Positions 18,657 to 27,127 of a stretch of 64,000 bases of DNA are shown piece after piece. The position numbers and the translations under genes are program-made. How positions within the stretch are numbered: position 1 is the first letter of the stretch; every line of letters starts with the position of its first letter. The DNA is from Polaromonas sp. 39-63-25 (lineage in GTDB: Bacteria > Pseudomonadota > Gammaproteobacteria > Burkholderiales > Burkholderiaceae_C). The notes under the pieces were generated by a model, which saw only the letters and a list, made by a program, of their open reading frames with translations, made no database searches and was not told the DNA's origin. The stretch covers positions 1 through 64,000 of the forward strand of contig NZ_NCJH01000021.1 in NCBI RefSeq assembly GCF_002278925.1, given 5' to 3'.

Positions 18657-19109
18657 ATGACGCTCGAAGCCCTGCTCGCCTACGCCCATATCCTGGCCAT
18701 CCTGACCATGGTGGTGTTTCTTGCCAGCGAGGCCGCGCTGTGCCGCAGCGAGTGGCTCAACGCCGCCGTGGTCGAGCGCCTGGTCAAGATCGACCTGATC
18801 TACGCCGTGGCGGCGGGTGCCGTCTTGCTGACAGGCTTGCTGCGCGTGTTCCTGGGTGTCAAGGGTGCGGGCTGGTACGGCACCAACCCGCTGCTCTACG
18901 TCAAGCTGGCCTTGTTCGTCGTCATCGCGCTGTTGTCCATCCAGCCCACGCGGCTGTTTGCGCGCTGGCGCCGGGAGCTGCGCGCCACCGGCCGCCTGCC
19001 CGACGCCAGCCAGGTCACCAAGGCGCGCAAGCGGGTGATGGTGCAGGCCCATCTGCTGCCGCTGATCCCGCTGGCCGCCGTGTTTCTGGCGCGCGGCTAC
19101 GGCAAGTAG
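18657..19109 (+). CDS. DUF2214 family membrane protein
   Basis: 150 residues with four predicted membrane spans. It starts MTLEALLAYAHILAILTMVV and has the conserved VERLVKIDLIYAVAAGAVLLTGLLRVF and VKLALFVVIALLSIQPT segments, which match DUF2214. Function unknown. It lies 31 bp after the LysR gene and 46 bp before argS, so it may be read through with either. Confidence 0.82.
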   Translation: MTLEALLAYAHILAILTMVVFLASEAALCRSEWLNAAVVERLVKIDLIYAVAAGAVLLTGLLRVFLGVKGAGWYGTNPLLYVKLALFVVIALLSIQPTRLFARWRRELRATGRLPDASQVTKARKRVMVQAHLLPLIPLAAVFLARGYGK

Positions 19110-19155
19110 TAGGCCGCGCGGAAACTGCGCCGGCCCGCACCCGTAAAATCAGCGC

Positions 19156-20832
19156 ATGCTCCTAGTTAAACAAGAATTGCTCGCGGTCCTGGCCGCTGAG
19201 CTGGACAAGCTGTCCCCCGGTGCCGGCCAGAAGGCCGCTTTCGAGTCGCCCAAGGTCGCCGCCCATGGCGACTTCGCGTCCACGGCCGCCATGCAGCTGG
19301 CCAAACCGCTCAAGCTCAACCCGCGCCAGCTCGCCGAGGGGCTGCGCGGGTCTCTGCTGGCGGCGCCGGCTTACCAGCGCTGGGTCGATGCGGTGGAAAT
19401 CGCCGGGCCGGGCTTCATCAACTTCCGGCTCAAGCCGGCGGCCAAGCAGGAAACCGTGCGCGAGGTGCTGACGGCGGCCGGGCAGTACGGCGTCAAGCCG
19501 GTGGACAAGACGCGCCGCGTGGTGGTCGAGTTTGTCTCGGCCAACCCGACCGGGCCGCTGCACGTGGGCCACGGCCGGCAGGCGGCGCTCGGCGACGCGA
19601 TCTGCAACCTGTTTGCGACCCAGGGCTGGGACGTTTACCGCGAGTTCTATTACAACGACGCGGGCGTGCAGATTCACACGCTGGCCACCAGCACGCAGGC
19701 ACGCGCCAAGGGCCTCAAGCCCGGCGACGCGCTCTGGCCCGAGCCGGCTTACAACGGCGACTACATCGACGACATCGCCCGCGACTTCATCGCGAAAAAA
19801 ATGGTCCGCTCCGATGACCGTGAGTTCACGGCTTCGGGAGACATCGAGGACCTGGACGCGATCCGCCAGTTCGCCGTGGCCTACCTGCGCCACGAGCAGG
19901 ATCTGGACCTCCAGGCTTTTGCAGTCGGCTTCGACAACTACTACCTCGAGTCCAGCCTGTACAGCTCGGGCCGGGTCGAGGCCACGGTGGCCAAGCTGAA
20001 GCAAGCCGACAAAACCTACGAGCAGGATGGTGCGCTGTGGCTGAAGTCCACCGACTACGGCGACGACAAAGACCGCGTGATGAAAAAAAGCGACGGCAGC
20101 TACACCTACTTCGTGCCCGATGTGGCCTACCACCTGGCCAAGTGGGAGCGCGGTTTCACGCGCGCCATCAACATCCAGGGCATGGACCACCACGGCACGA
20201 TCGCCCGCGTGCGTGCCGGCCTGCAGGCCGCCGGTGCCGGCATTCCCCAAGGTTACCCGGACTATGTGCTGCACACCATGGTGCGGGTGATGCGCCACGG
20301 CGAGGAAGTGAAGATTTCCAAGCGCGCCGGCAGTTATGTCACGCTACGCGACCTGATCGAGTGGACCAGCAAGGACGCGGTGCGCTTTTTCCTGCTCAGC
20401 CGCAAGCCCGACACCGAGTATGTGTTCGACATCGATCTGGCCCTGGCCAAGAACAACGAAAACCCGGTGTATTACGTGCAATATGCGCATGCCCGCATCT
20501 GCTCCGTGCTGGCGGCCTGGGGCGGTGATGTCGCCACGCTCAAGGGCATGGACCTGTCCGCGCTCGACAGCCCGCAGGCGCAGGCCCTGATGCTGCTGAT
20601 GGCCAAGTACCCCGACATGCTGGCCAACGCCGCAACCGGGTTTGCGCCGCACGACGTGGCGTTTTACCTGCGCGAGCTCGCGGCCAGCTACCACAGCTAC
20701 TACGATGCCGAGCGCATTCTGGTCGACGACGAAGTGGTCAAGCTGGCGCGCCTGGCCCTTGTCGCCGCCACCGCGCAGGTGTTGCACAATGGCCTGAAGG
20801 TGCTGGGCGTTGACGCCCCGCAGAAGATGTAA
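19156..20832 (+). CDS. argS: arginyl-tRNA synthetase
   Basis: 558 residues, class I synthetase. The HIGH motif appears as HVGHGRQ after [11 protein letters not shown]. The KMSKS-equivalent loop is [18 protein letters not shown], characteristic of ArgRS. The N-terminal domain has [20 protein letters not shown], and the C-terminal DALR-type anticodon domain ends [12 protein letters not shown]. It charges tRNA-Arg. The order argS-SPOR-dsbA is familiar from Comamonadaceae. Confidence 0.97.
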   Translation: MLLVKQELLAVLAAELDKLSPGAGQKAAFESPKVAAHGDFASTAAMQLAKPLKLNPRQLAEGLRGSLLAAPAYQRWVDAVEIAGPGFINFRLKPAAKQETVREVLTAAGQYGVKPVDKTRRVVVEFVSANPTGPLHVGHGRQAALGDAICNLFATQGWDVYREFYYNDAGVQIHTLATSTQARAKGLKPGDALWPEPAYNGDYIDDIARDFIAKKMVRSDDREFTASGDIEDLDAIRQFAVAYLRHEQDLDLQAFAVGFDNYYLESSLYSSGRVEATVAKLKQADKTYEQDGALWLKSTDYGDDKDRVMKKSDGSYTYFVPDVAYHLAKWERGFTRAINIQGMDHHGTIARVRAGLQAAGAGIPQGYPDYVLHTMVRVMRHGEEVKISKRAGSYVTLRDLIEWTSKDAVRFFLLSRKPDTEYVFDIDLALAKNNENPVYYVQYAHARICSVLAAWGGDVATLKGMDLSALDSPQAQALMLLMAKYPDMLANAATGFAPHDVAFYLRELAASYHSYYDAERILVDDEVVKLARLALVAATAQVLHNGLKVLGVDAPQKM

Positions 20833-20848
20833 ACCAGAGCCTGACACC

Positions 20849-21511
20849 ATGACGCGTCACTCTTTCACCAAGCAAACCGGGCAAGGCATGAACACACAAC
20901 GAGGCGGGACCCTGCTGGGGCTCATTATTGGTGCGCTGATCGGCCTGGCCGCTGCCCTGGCGGTGGCCGTCTACATCACCAAGGTGCCGGTGCCTTTCAT
21001 GAACAAGAGCCAGTCGCGCAGCCCCGACCATGACGCGGCCGAGGCCAAGAAAAACCGGGACTGGGACCCCAATGCCCCCCTGTATGGCAAAAACCCGGCC
21101 AAGCCGTCTGCGGCGTCGGGCGGACCGGTGATCGATGTCACGCCCCAGAAGCCGGCAGCGGCGCCTGTGGCCCCGGCTGAGCCGGCTGCCAGGACCGCCA
21201 AACCCGCGGTCGACCCGATCGGGGACCTGGCCAAGGCCAGGCTGGCCGCACCGGCCGCCGCCCCCGGGGCCGACCCGTTCACCTATTTTGTGCAGGTGGG
21301 CGCCTTCCGCACCCCCGAGGACGCCGAGCAGCAGCGCGCCAAGATCTCGCTGATGGGATTGGAGGCCAGGGTGACCGAACGCGAGCAGTCCGGCCGCACG
21401 GTGTTCCGGGTGCGGCTGGGGCCTTTCGACAAGAAGGACGACGCCGACAAGGCCAAGGAACGGCTTGACGGCAGCGGCATAGAAACCGCCCTGGTTCGCG
21501 TCCAGCGCTGA
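20849..21511 (+). CDS. SPOR-domain protein, FtsN-like
   Basis: 220 residues from ATG 20849. A short cytoplasmic tail is followed by one membrane anchor (GTLLGLIIGALIGLAAALAV) and a motif VPVPFMNK. A long Pro/Ala-rich periplasmic linker leads to a SPOR domain (FTYFVQVGAFRTPEDAEQQRAK to the end). SPOR domains bind septal peptidoglycan stripped of stem peptides, so a role in cell division is likely. Adjacent to argS, as in related genomes. Confidence 0.9.
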   Translation: MTRHSFTKQTGQGMNTQRGGTLLGLIIGALIGLAAALAVAVYITKVPVPFMNKSQSRSPDHDAAEAKKNRDWDPNAPLYGKNPAKPSAASGGPVIDVTPQKPAAAPVAPAEPAARTAKPAVDPIGDLAKARLAAPAAAPGADPFTYFVQVGAFRTPEDAEQQRAKISLMGLEARVTEREQSGRTVFRVRLGPFDKKDDADKAKERLDGSGIETALVRVQR

Positions 21512-21574
21512 ACTTTCTGCCGGCAGGGTATCCAACCTTCTCGCACCCCGCCAGCACTAACGGAGAAATGACTG

Positions 21575-22228
21575 ATGCAACGACGTGAATTTTCGATGGC
21601 CACCGCTTCGGTGGCTGCCGCCGCCTCTCTGGGCGCCCTGAGTATCCCGGCCCAGGCCCAGGGGCCGGCGCCGCGCGCGGGAACCGACTTCCTGGTCCTG
21701 GACAAACCGGCCCCGGTCGAGGCCCCGGCCGGTAAGGTTGAGGTGGTGGAGTTCTTCTGGTACAGCTGCCCGCACTGCAACACTTTTGAACCGGCACTGG
21801 ACGAGTGGATCAAAAAGGCGCCGAAAGACGTGGTGGTCCGCCGCGTGCCGATCGCCTTCCGTGCCGATTTCGAGCCGCAGCAGCGCCTTTACTACGTGCT
21901 CGAGGCCATGAACAAGGTCGACGAACTGCACAAAAAGGTGTTTTACGCCATCCATGTGGAAAAGCAGACGCTCAAAACGCCGGAACTGATTGCGGACTGG
22001 GCTGAAAAGCAGGGCCTCAACAAGGCGAAGTTTCTCGAGACCTACAACTCGTTTTCGGTGGCGACCAAGGCCCGCAAGGCCACCCAGCTGCAGGATGCCT
22101 ACAAGATCGACGGCGTTCCGGCGCTTGGCGTCGCCGGGCGTTATTTCACCTCTGGGTCGATGGCACAGACCATGGGGCGCGCGCTGCTGGTCACTGACTA
22201 CCTGATTGCCCAGGTCAGGAAGGGTTAG
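21575..22228 (+). CDS. dsbA: thiol:disulfide interchange protein DsbA
   Basis: 217 residues. It begins MQRREFSMATASVAAAASLG, which resembles a signal peptide with a twin-arginine-like start, cleaved after AQA. The thioredoxin-fold active site is CPHC (FFWYSCPHCNTFEP), and the cis-proline loop is GVPALGV. DsbA introduces disulfides into periplasmic proteins and is reoxidised by DsbB, which is not in this window. A GC-rich repeat begins directly after the stop codon. Confidence 0.93.
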   Translation: MQRREFSMATASVAAAASLGALSIPAQAQGPAPRAGTDFLVLDKPAPVEAPAGKVEVVEFFWYSCPHCNTFEPALDEWIKKAPKDVVVRRVPIAFRADFEPQQRLYYVLEAMNKVDELHKKVFYAIHVEKQTLKTPELIADWAEKQGLNKAKFLETYNSFSVATKARKATQLQDAYKIDGVPALGVAGRYFTSGSMAQTMGRALLVTDYLIAQVRKG

Positions 22229-22325
22229 CCCCCACGGTCGCTCACTGCGTGTAGCTCCCTGCCCCCCGAGGGGGCCGCTGCGCCTGCGGCCCGGCAGAGC
22301 CGGTTCCGCGGCCCCGGCTGGTGGA
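22229..22325 (+). repeat. GC-rich stop-proximal repeat, copy 1
   Basis: About 97 bp beginning immediately after the dsbA stop. Core pattern: GTCGCTCACTGCGTGTAGC, a CCCCCGAGGGGG palindrome, CGCTGCGCCTGCGG, GGCAGAGCCGG, CGCGGCCCC. Five copies lie in the window, all in the same relation to the gene before them. Confidence 0.85.
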
Positions 22326-22359
22326 GAAGCAGCAGCCCCCGTGCTTGTTGCTTCCCATC

Positions 22360-22390
22360 CCGTTCGTCCTGAGCTTGTCGAAGCATGTCC
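22360..22390 (+). repeat. GTTCGTCCTGAGCTTGTCGAAG-type short repeat (partial)
   Basis: The motif TTCGTCCTGAGCTTGTCGAA is, as I recall, a widespread dispersed motif in alpha- and betaproteobacteria. Here it occurs once, between the GC-rich repeat and lptA. A GC stretch with a T run (CGGGTTTTTT, 22423-22432) follows and could act as a weak terminator ahead of lptA. Confidence 0.5.
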
Positions 22391-22508
22391 CTTGGGAGCT
22401 ATCGAGCCCCGCCCCGAATGGACGGGTTTTTTATGGGGGCGGCGGATTCCCCGGAGTTGCGTCGCTACAATGGGCCAACACCACCAAAGCAGCAAGATTC
22501 GTGCCTTT

Positions 22509-23129
22509 ATGAAAAAAACCGCCTGTGTACTGATGCTGGCCGCCGTCTTCGCGGCTTTTCCGGTTGCGGCTGAAAAGGCCGACCGCGACAAGCCCATGAA
22601 CGCCGAGGCCGACGCCCTGCGTTACGACGACCTCAAGCAAACCAGTGTTTTCACCGGCAACGTGGTCATCACCAAGGGGACCATCATTGTTCGTGGCGCC
22701 CGCGTCGATGTCCAGCAGGACCCCGAGGGCTACCAGAACGCGATCGTGATTGCGGCACCCGACAAGCTGGCCTACTACCGCAAGAAGCGCGAAGGTGTTG
22801 ATGAATACATCGAAGGCGAGGGCGAAAGAATCGAATACGACAGCCGTGCCGACACCGTCAAGTTCATCAGGCGCGCCGTGCTGCGCCGTTACGTGGGCGC
22901 CACCCTGGCCGATGAAACCACCGGCGAGCTGATTGTTTACGACAACCCGACCGATGTCTTCACCGTCGACGCCGGCGCCCAGACCAGGACCCCCTCCAAC
23001 CCGACGGGGCGCGTGCGCGCCATGCTGGCCCCGCGCAACACGGTTTCCGGCGCCCCCGCAGCGCCCGCGCCGGCCGGGCCTTCTCCCTCCCTGCGGCCCA
23101 GCACCACGCTGGGCAATGACAAGAAGTAA
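22509..23129 (+). CDS. lptA: lipopolysaccharide transport periplasmic protein LptA
   Basis: 206 residues with a signal peptide (MKKTACVLMLAAVFAAFPVAA). An OstA/LptA domain follows: MNAEADALRYDDLKQTSVFTGNVVITKGTIIVRGARV and RIEYDSRADTVKFI, with a Pro/Ala-rich tail. It forms the periplasmic bridge carrying LPS from LptC to LptD. lptB follows 10 bp downstream. lptC is not upstream here; the preceding gene is dsbA. Confidence 0.93.
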   Translation: MKKTACVLMLAAVFAAFPVAAEKADRDKPMNAEADALRYDDLKQTSVFTGNVVITKGTIIVRGARVDVQQDPEGYQNAIVIAAPDKLAYYRKKREGVDEYIEGEGERIEYDSRADTVKFIRRAVLRRYVGATLADETTGELIVYDNPTDVFTVDAGAQTRTPSNPTGRVRAMLAPRNTVSGAPAAPAPAGPSPSLRPSTTLGNDKK

Positions 23130-23139
23130 CCAAACTCCC

Positions 23140-23907
23140 ATGGATGTGTCCCCGGAAACCGCTCCCGTCAGCCGCCTGGTCGCCACCGGCCTGCAAAAAT
23201 CGTACGGAAGCCGTCAGGTCGTCAGGGATGTCTCCCTTGCGGTGAAAAAAGGTGAAGTGGTCGGCCTGCTCGGTCCCAACGGCGCCGGCAAGACGACTTC
23301 CTTTTACATGATCGTCGGGCTGGTGCGCGCCGACGCCGGCGAGATCACCATCGACGGCGAGTCGATCGAGCACATGCCCATCCACAAGCGTTCGCGCCTG
23401 GGCCTGAGCTACCTGCCGCAGGAGGCCTCGATTTTCCGCAAGCTCACGGTCGAGCAGAATGTGCGCGCCGTGCTGGAGCTGCAGACCGACGAGGCCGGCA
23501 AACCGCTCAATGCCGCGGTGCTCAACAAGCGCCTGGATTCATTGCTGCAGGACCTGCGGGTCGACCACCTGCGCGACTCGCCGGCACCGGCCCTGTCCGG
23601 CGGCGAGCGTCGCCGCGTGGAAATCGCCCGCGCGCTGGCCACGCAGCCGCGCTTCATCCTGCTCGACGAGCCGTTTGCCGGCATCGACCCGATCGCGGTG
23701 ATCGAGATCCAGCGCATCATCGGTTTCCTCAAGTCGCGCGGCATCGGCGTGCTGATCACCGACCACAACGTGCGCGAAACGTTGGGCATCTGCGACCACG
23801 CGTACATCATCAGCGACGGCCATGTGCTGGCCACGGGAACCCCTTCTGAAATCGTCAACAACGCCGATGTGCGCCGGGTCTACCTCGGTGAGCACTTCAA
23901 GATGTGA
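23140..23907 (+). CDS. lptB: LPS export ABC transporter ATPase LptB
   Basis: 255 residues. Walker A GPNGAGKTTSFYMI, Q-loop LSYLPQEASIFRKLTVEQN, signature LSGGERRRVEIARAL, Walker B FILLDEPFAGIDP and the H-loop ITDHNVRETL are all intact; YLPQEASIFRKL is distinctive for LptB. It powers LPS extraction through LptFG. A short N-terminal extension (about 15 residues) precedes the ABC domain. Confidence 0.96.
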   Translation: MDVSPETAPVSRLVATGLQKSYGSRQVVRDVSLAVKKGEVVGLLGPNGAGKTTSFYMIVGLVRADAGEITIDGESIEHMPIHKRSRLGLSYLPQEASIFRKLTVEQNVRAVLELQTDEAGKPLNAAVLNKRLDSLLQDLRVDHLRDSPAPALSGGERRRVEIARALATQPRFILLDEPFAGIDPIAVIEIQRIIGFLKSRGIGVLITDHNVRETLGICDHAYIISDGHVLATGTPSEIVNNADVRRVYLGEHFKM

Positions 23908-23911
23908 TGGT

Positions 23912-24008
23912 TCCCCCCCGTTGTCGCTCACTGCGTGTAGCTCCCTCCCCCCTGCAGGGGGCGGCGCCTGCGCCCCGGCCAAGCCGGTTGCGCGGCCCCT
24001 GCTTGCTT
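23912..24008 (+). repeat. GC-rich stop-proximal repeat, copy 2
   Basis: Starts 4 bp after the lptB stop. Pattern GTCGCTCACTGCGTGTAGC, CCCCCTGCAGGGGG, GCGCCTGCGCCCC, AAGCCGG. Same orientation as lptB. Confidence 0.85.
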
Positions 24009-24049
24009 AATACCTCCCAACCCGCGTTGCTGCGCGTTTAAGGGGTGGC

Positions 24050-25585
24050 ATGAAGCAGGGACTTTCCCTTCGCGTCTCGCAGCATCTGGCGCTCACGCCC
24101 CAGTTGCAGCAGTCGATCCGCCTGCTGCAGCTGTCGACGCTGGAGCTGAGCCAGGAAGTCGAGCAGATGCTCGACGAAAACCCGTTTCTTGAAGTGGCCG
24201 AGGAGGCCGCACCGCGTGAGGATTTCGGCCTGGGTCAGGTGGACACGCCGGTCAGTCAGGAAACCCGCGAGTTTGAATCCACTACGGATTCCATAGCAGT
24301 CAGCGCAGAAGATACGGGCGCTGCAGGCCAAAATGATGCCGAACCGAGCAGCGAGGCCAAACTCGAGGAAAGCTGGGAGGGCGACGGCAGCGTCGACACC
24401 GCACCTGACGACAACGAATGGGGCGGCGACGCCACGCCGCGCAAGAACAACAACGACGACAGCGATGTGGATGCCACCGAACTGGCGCGCAGCCATGAGT
24501 CGCTGCAGGACCACCTGCACCGGCAGGCTCTTTCGCTGCGCCTGTCGCCCGAGGGCAAGGCCGCGCTGCATTTCCTGATCGAATCGCTCAACGATGACGG
24601 TTACCTCGAAGACAGCCTGTCCTCGCTGGCCGCCGGCCTGGCCGGGGATGACCTCGAGCAGCTTGAAGCGGTGGAGCATGAGTTCGCGGTGGCGCTCAAG
24701 CTGCTGCAGCACATGGAGCCTGCCGGCGTCGGCGCGCGCAACCTCGCCGAGTGCCTGAGCCTGCAACTGCTCGACTGCAAAAACAACGACGAGACCCGCG
24801 CCGCCATTGCGATGTGCCAGCAACCCATGGAGCTGCTGGCCAAGCGCGACGTCAAACGCCTGTCGCAACTCTGCGGTTTCCCCGAGGCGGTGATCAAGGG
24901 CGCGATCGGCCTGATTGGCCGGCTCGACCCCAAGCCGGGCCGGCGTTTTGTCAACGTCGAGCGCAACCTGATCGTGCCCGACGTGCTGGTGGTCAAGTCC
25001 GGCCGCGGTTTCAAGGTCTCGCTCAACAGCGACGTGATGCCGCGCCTGCGCGTGCACGACATCTACGCCAACGCCCTCAAGCAGAACAAGGGCCAGGGCG
25101 GCCAGGCGCTGCAGCAGCGTCTGCAGGAGGCGCGCTGGTTCATCAAGAACATCCAGCAGCGTTTTGACACCATCCTGCGCGTCAGCAGCGCGATTGTCGA
25201 GCGCCAGAAAAACTTCTTCACGCACGGCGAGCTGGCGATGCGGCCGCTGGTGCTGCGCGAGATCGCCGACGAACTCGGCCTGCACGAATCGACGATCTCA
25301 CGCGTGACCACCGCCAAGTACATGAGCACGCCCTTCGGCACTTTCGAACTCAAGTATTTCTTCGGCTCGGCACTCGGCACCGAGACCGGCGGCAATGCGT
25401 CCAGCACCGCGGTGCGCGCGCTGATCAAGCAGTTTGTCGCGTCCGAAAGCCTGAAAAAGCCGCTCAGCGACAACCAGATTTCCGAGATGCTCAAGGAGCA
25501 GGGCATTGAATGCGCGCGCCGCACGGTTGCCAAATACCGCGAAGCGCTGCGCATTGCGCCGGCCAACCTCCGAAAATCTTTATGA
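24050..25585 (+). CDS. rpoN: RNA polymerase sigma-54 factor
   Basis: 511 residues. Region I is intact (MKQGLSLRVSQHLALTPQLQQSIRLLQLS, Gln-rich, enhancer response). The acidic region II is about 75-145. The core-binding region follows from SLQDHLHRQ. The DNA-binding region has the helix-turn-helix RPLVLREIADELGLHESTISRVT, and the RpoN box is ARRTVAKYRE near the C-terminus. It directs transcription from -24/-12 promoters with enhancer proteins. Oddity: residues 75-96 are encoded by a copy of the dispersed mini-element. Confidence 0.97.
   Translation: MKQGLSLRVSQHLALTPQLQQSIRLLQLSTLELSQEVEQMLDENPFLEVAEEAAPREDFGLGQVDTPVSQETREFESTTDSIAVSAEDTGAAGQNDAEPSSEAKLEESWEGDGSVDTAPDDNEWGGDATPRKNNNDDSDVDATELARSHESLQDHLHRQALSLRLSPEGKAALHFLIESLNDDGYLEDSLSSLAAGLAGDDLEQLEAVEHEFAVALKLLQHMEPAGVGARNLAECLSLQLLDCKNNDETRAAIAMCQQPMELLAKRDVKRLSQLCGFPEAVIKGAIGLIGRLDPKPGRRFVNVERNLIVPDVLVVKSGRGFKVSLNSDVMPRLRVHDIYANALKQNKGQGGQALQQRLQEARWFIKNIQQRFDTILRVSSAIVERQKNFFTHGELAMRPLVLREIADELGLHESTISRVTTAKYMSTPFGTFELKYFFGSALGTETGGNASSTAVRALIKQFVASESLKKPLSDNQISEMLKEQGIECARRTVAKYREALRIAPANLRKSL
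24271..24336 (-). repeat. ~60-bp mini-element, copy f, inside rpoN
   Basis: Read on the minus strand it follows the mini-element pattern (TTTTGGCCTGCAGCGCCCG, TGCGCTGACTGCTATGG, GTAGTGGATTC). It lies in frame within rpoN region II, encoding about residues 75-96 with no stop codon or frameshift. Confidence 0.7.
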
Positions 25586-25589
25586 ACAT

Positions 25590-25685
25590 GGCCCCCACGC
25601 TCCCGCACTTCGTGTCGTTCGCTGCCCCCCGAGGGGGCCGCTGCGCCTTGCGGCCGGCGGAGCCGGACCGCGGCCCCTGCTTGTC
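25590..25685 (+). repeat. GC-rich stop-proximal repeat, copy 3
   Basis: Starts 4 bp after the rpoN stop, co-directional with it. A diverged 5' part (CACTTCGTGTCGTTCGC) is followed by CCCCCCGAGGGGG, CGCTGCGCC, GGCGGAGCCGGACC and GCGGCCCCTGC. Confidence 0.82.
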
Positions 25686-25703
25686 TGGCGAGTCAGTTAA
25701 TTT

Positions 25704-27116
25704 ATGAACCAACTCCAACTTTTTCTCCCGTGCGCCGCCGGCGTCGAAGAACTTCTTGCCGCCGAGGTCAAACGCATCACCGGCAGCACCGGCAAGGCCT
25801 GGCGCGCCGGCGTGCAGGTGACGGGCTCTTGGCGCGATGCGCTGCAGCTCAACCTGCACAGCCGGCTGGCGCAGCGCGTGCTGATCGAGCTGCAGCACAA
25901 CAGCTACCGCAGCGAGCAGGACCTGTACAACGCCGCAGCCGGCGTGGCCTGGGAGATCTGGTTCACGCCCAAACAGACCTTCAAGGTCGAGATCACCGCA
26001 CAGCACAGCCCGCTGACCAGCCTGAACTTTGCCGCGCTGAAAATCAAGGACGCCATCGCCGACCGCTTCCGCGACAAATACGATGTGCGCCCCGACGTTG
26101 ACACACGCTGGCCCGATGTGCGCGTTTACGCCCACCTGACCACCGACACCGTCACGCTCTACATCGACACCTCGGGCGAGCCGCTGTTCAAACGCGGCTG
26201 GCGCGAGGACAAGGGCGATGCGCCGCTCAAGGAAACCCTGGCGGCCGCGATGCTGGCCGCCAGCGGCTGGAGCGGCGAGGCAGGCCTGTGCAAGCAGGGT
26301 GTGCCGCTGTACGACCCCTGCTGCGGCTCCGGCACCATCGTCATCGAGGCGGCGCAGATCGCCTGCAACATCGCCGCCGGCATGGGCCGGCACTTTGCGT
26401 TTGAAAAATTCGTGCCCTTCCAGCCCCACGTCTGGGAAGGCCTGCTGGACCAGGCCGAGCAGGCCATCACGCCGCCGACGGCGCCGGTGTTCGGCAGCGA
26501 CGTGTCCTTCCGCATGGTCGACTTCGCCGAACGCAACGCCGAACGCGCCGGCGTCTCGCACGCGGTGCAGCTGCGCGGCGGCGACGCGCTGCAGCGCATG
26601 CCGCCCGCGCCCTCGGGCGTGATGCTGGTCAATCCGCCCTACGGCGAGCGTATTGACGTGGCCGGTGTGGCCGGCATTCCCGCGCTGCAGGGACGCGACC
26701 AGCGCCGCCAGCAGGGCGGCCAGGCGCAACAGGACCACCGCAACCAGCCCATCGACGAGTTCGGCCAGCCCTTGAGCCGTGACGCCGGCGACAGCCGCGA
26801 CACCCGGGACACGCGCGAAGAGCCCGCCTTCGAAACCTCGCGCGACCGTTCGGCCAACCCGGGCCGCGAGCAGGCCGTCAATGCCTGGGGCGAAGAGGCC
26901 TCGGACTTCTTTCCGCAACTGGCCAGCCACTGGAAGAAAAACTACGCCGGCTGGACCGCCCATGTGCTCACGCCCGACATGAAGCTGCCGCAAAAAATGC
27001 GGCTCAAGGAGTCGCGCCGCGTGCCGATGTGGAACGGCCCCATCGAATGCCGGCTGTTCCGCTTCGACATGGTGGCCGGCTCGGCGCGCGAGAAAAAGCC
27101 CGCCGCCACACCTTGA
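25704..27116 (+). CDS. class I SAM-dependent RNA methyltransferase, RlmL N-domain type
   Basis: 470 residues. The N-terminus (LQLFLPCAAGVEELLAAEVKRI) and THUMP domain (about 50-155) precede a methyltransferase core with PLYDPCCGSGTIVIEAA (motif I) and VNPPYGERI (motif IV, near residue 310, for exocyclic-amine methylation). This matches proteins that make m2G in 23S rRNA (RlmL/YcbY N-terminal half). Between about 320 and 395 there is a long Arg/Asp/Gln-rich low-complexity insert before the final strand region. The next gene starts 11 bp downstream. Confidence 0.9.
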   Translation: MNQLQLFLPCAAGVEELLAAEVKRITGSTGKAWRAGVQVTGSWRDALQLNLHSRLAQRVLIELQHNSYRSEQDLYNAAAGVAWEIWFTPKQTFKVEITAQHSPLTSLNFAALKIKDAIADRFRDKYDVRPDVDTRWPDVRVYAHLTTDTVTLYIDTSGEPLFKRGWREDKGDAPLKETLAAAMLAASGWSGEAGLCKQGVPLYDPCCGSGTIVIEAAQIACNIAAGMGRHFAFEKFVPFQPHVWEGLLDQAEQAITPPTAPVFGSDVSFRMVDFAERNAERAGVSHAVQLRGGDALQRMPPAPSGVMLVNPPYGERIDVAGVAGIPALQGRDQRRQQGGQAQQDHRNQPIDEFGQPLSRDAGDSRDTRDTREEPAFETSRDRSANPGREQAVNAWGEEASDFFPQLASHWKKNYAGWTAHVLTPDMKLPQKMRLKESRRVPMWNGPIECRLFRFDMVAGSAREKKPAATP

Positions 27117-27127
27117 GCCCGGCCGCC

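Noticed and set aside
22229-25685. Three similar GC-rich repeats as a possible CRISPR-like array
   Set aside because: Copies are separated by whole genes, vary in sequence and follow stop codons; there are no unique short spacers or cas genes.
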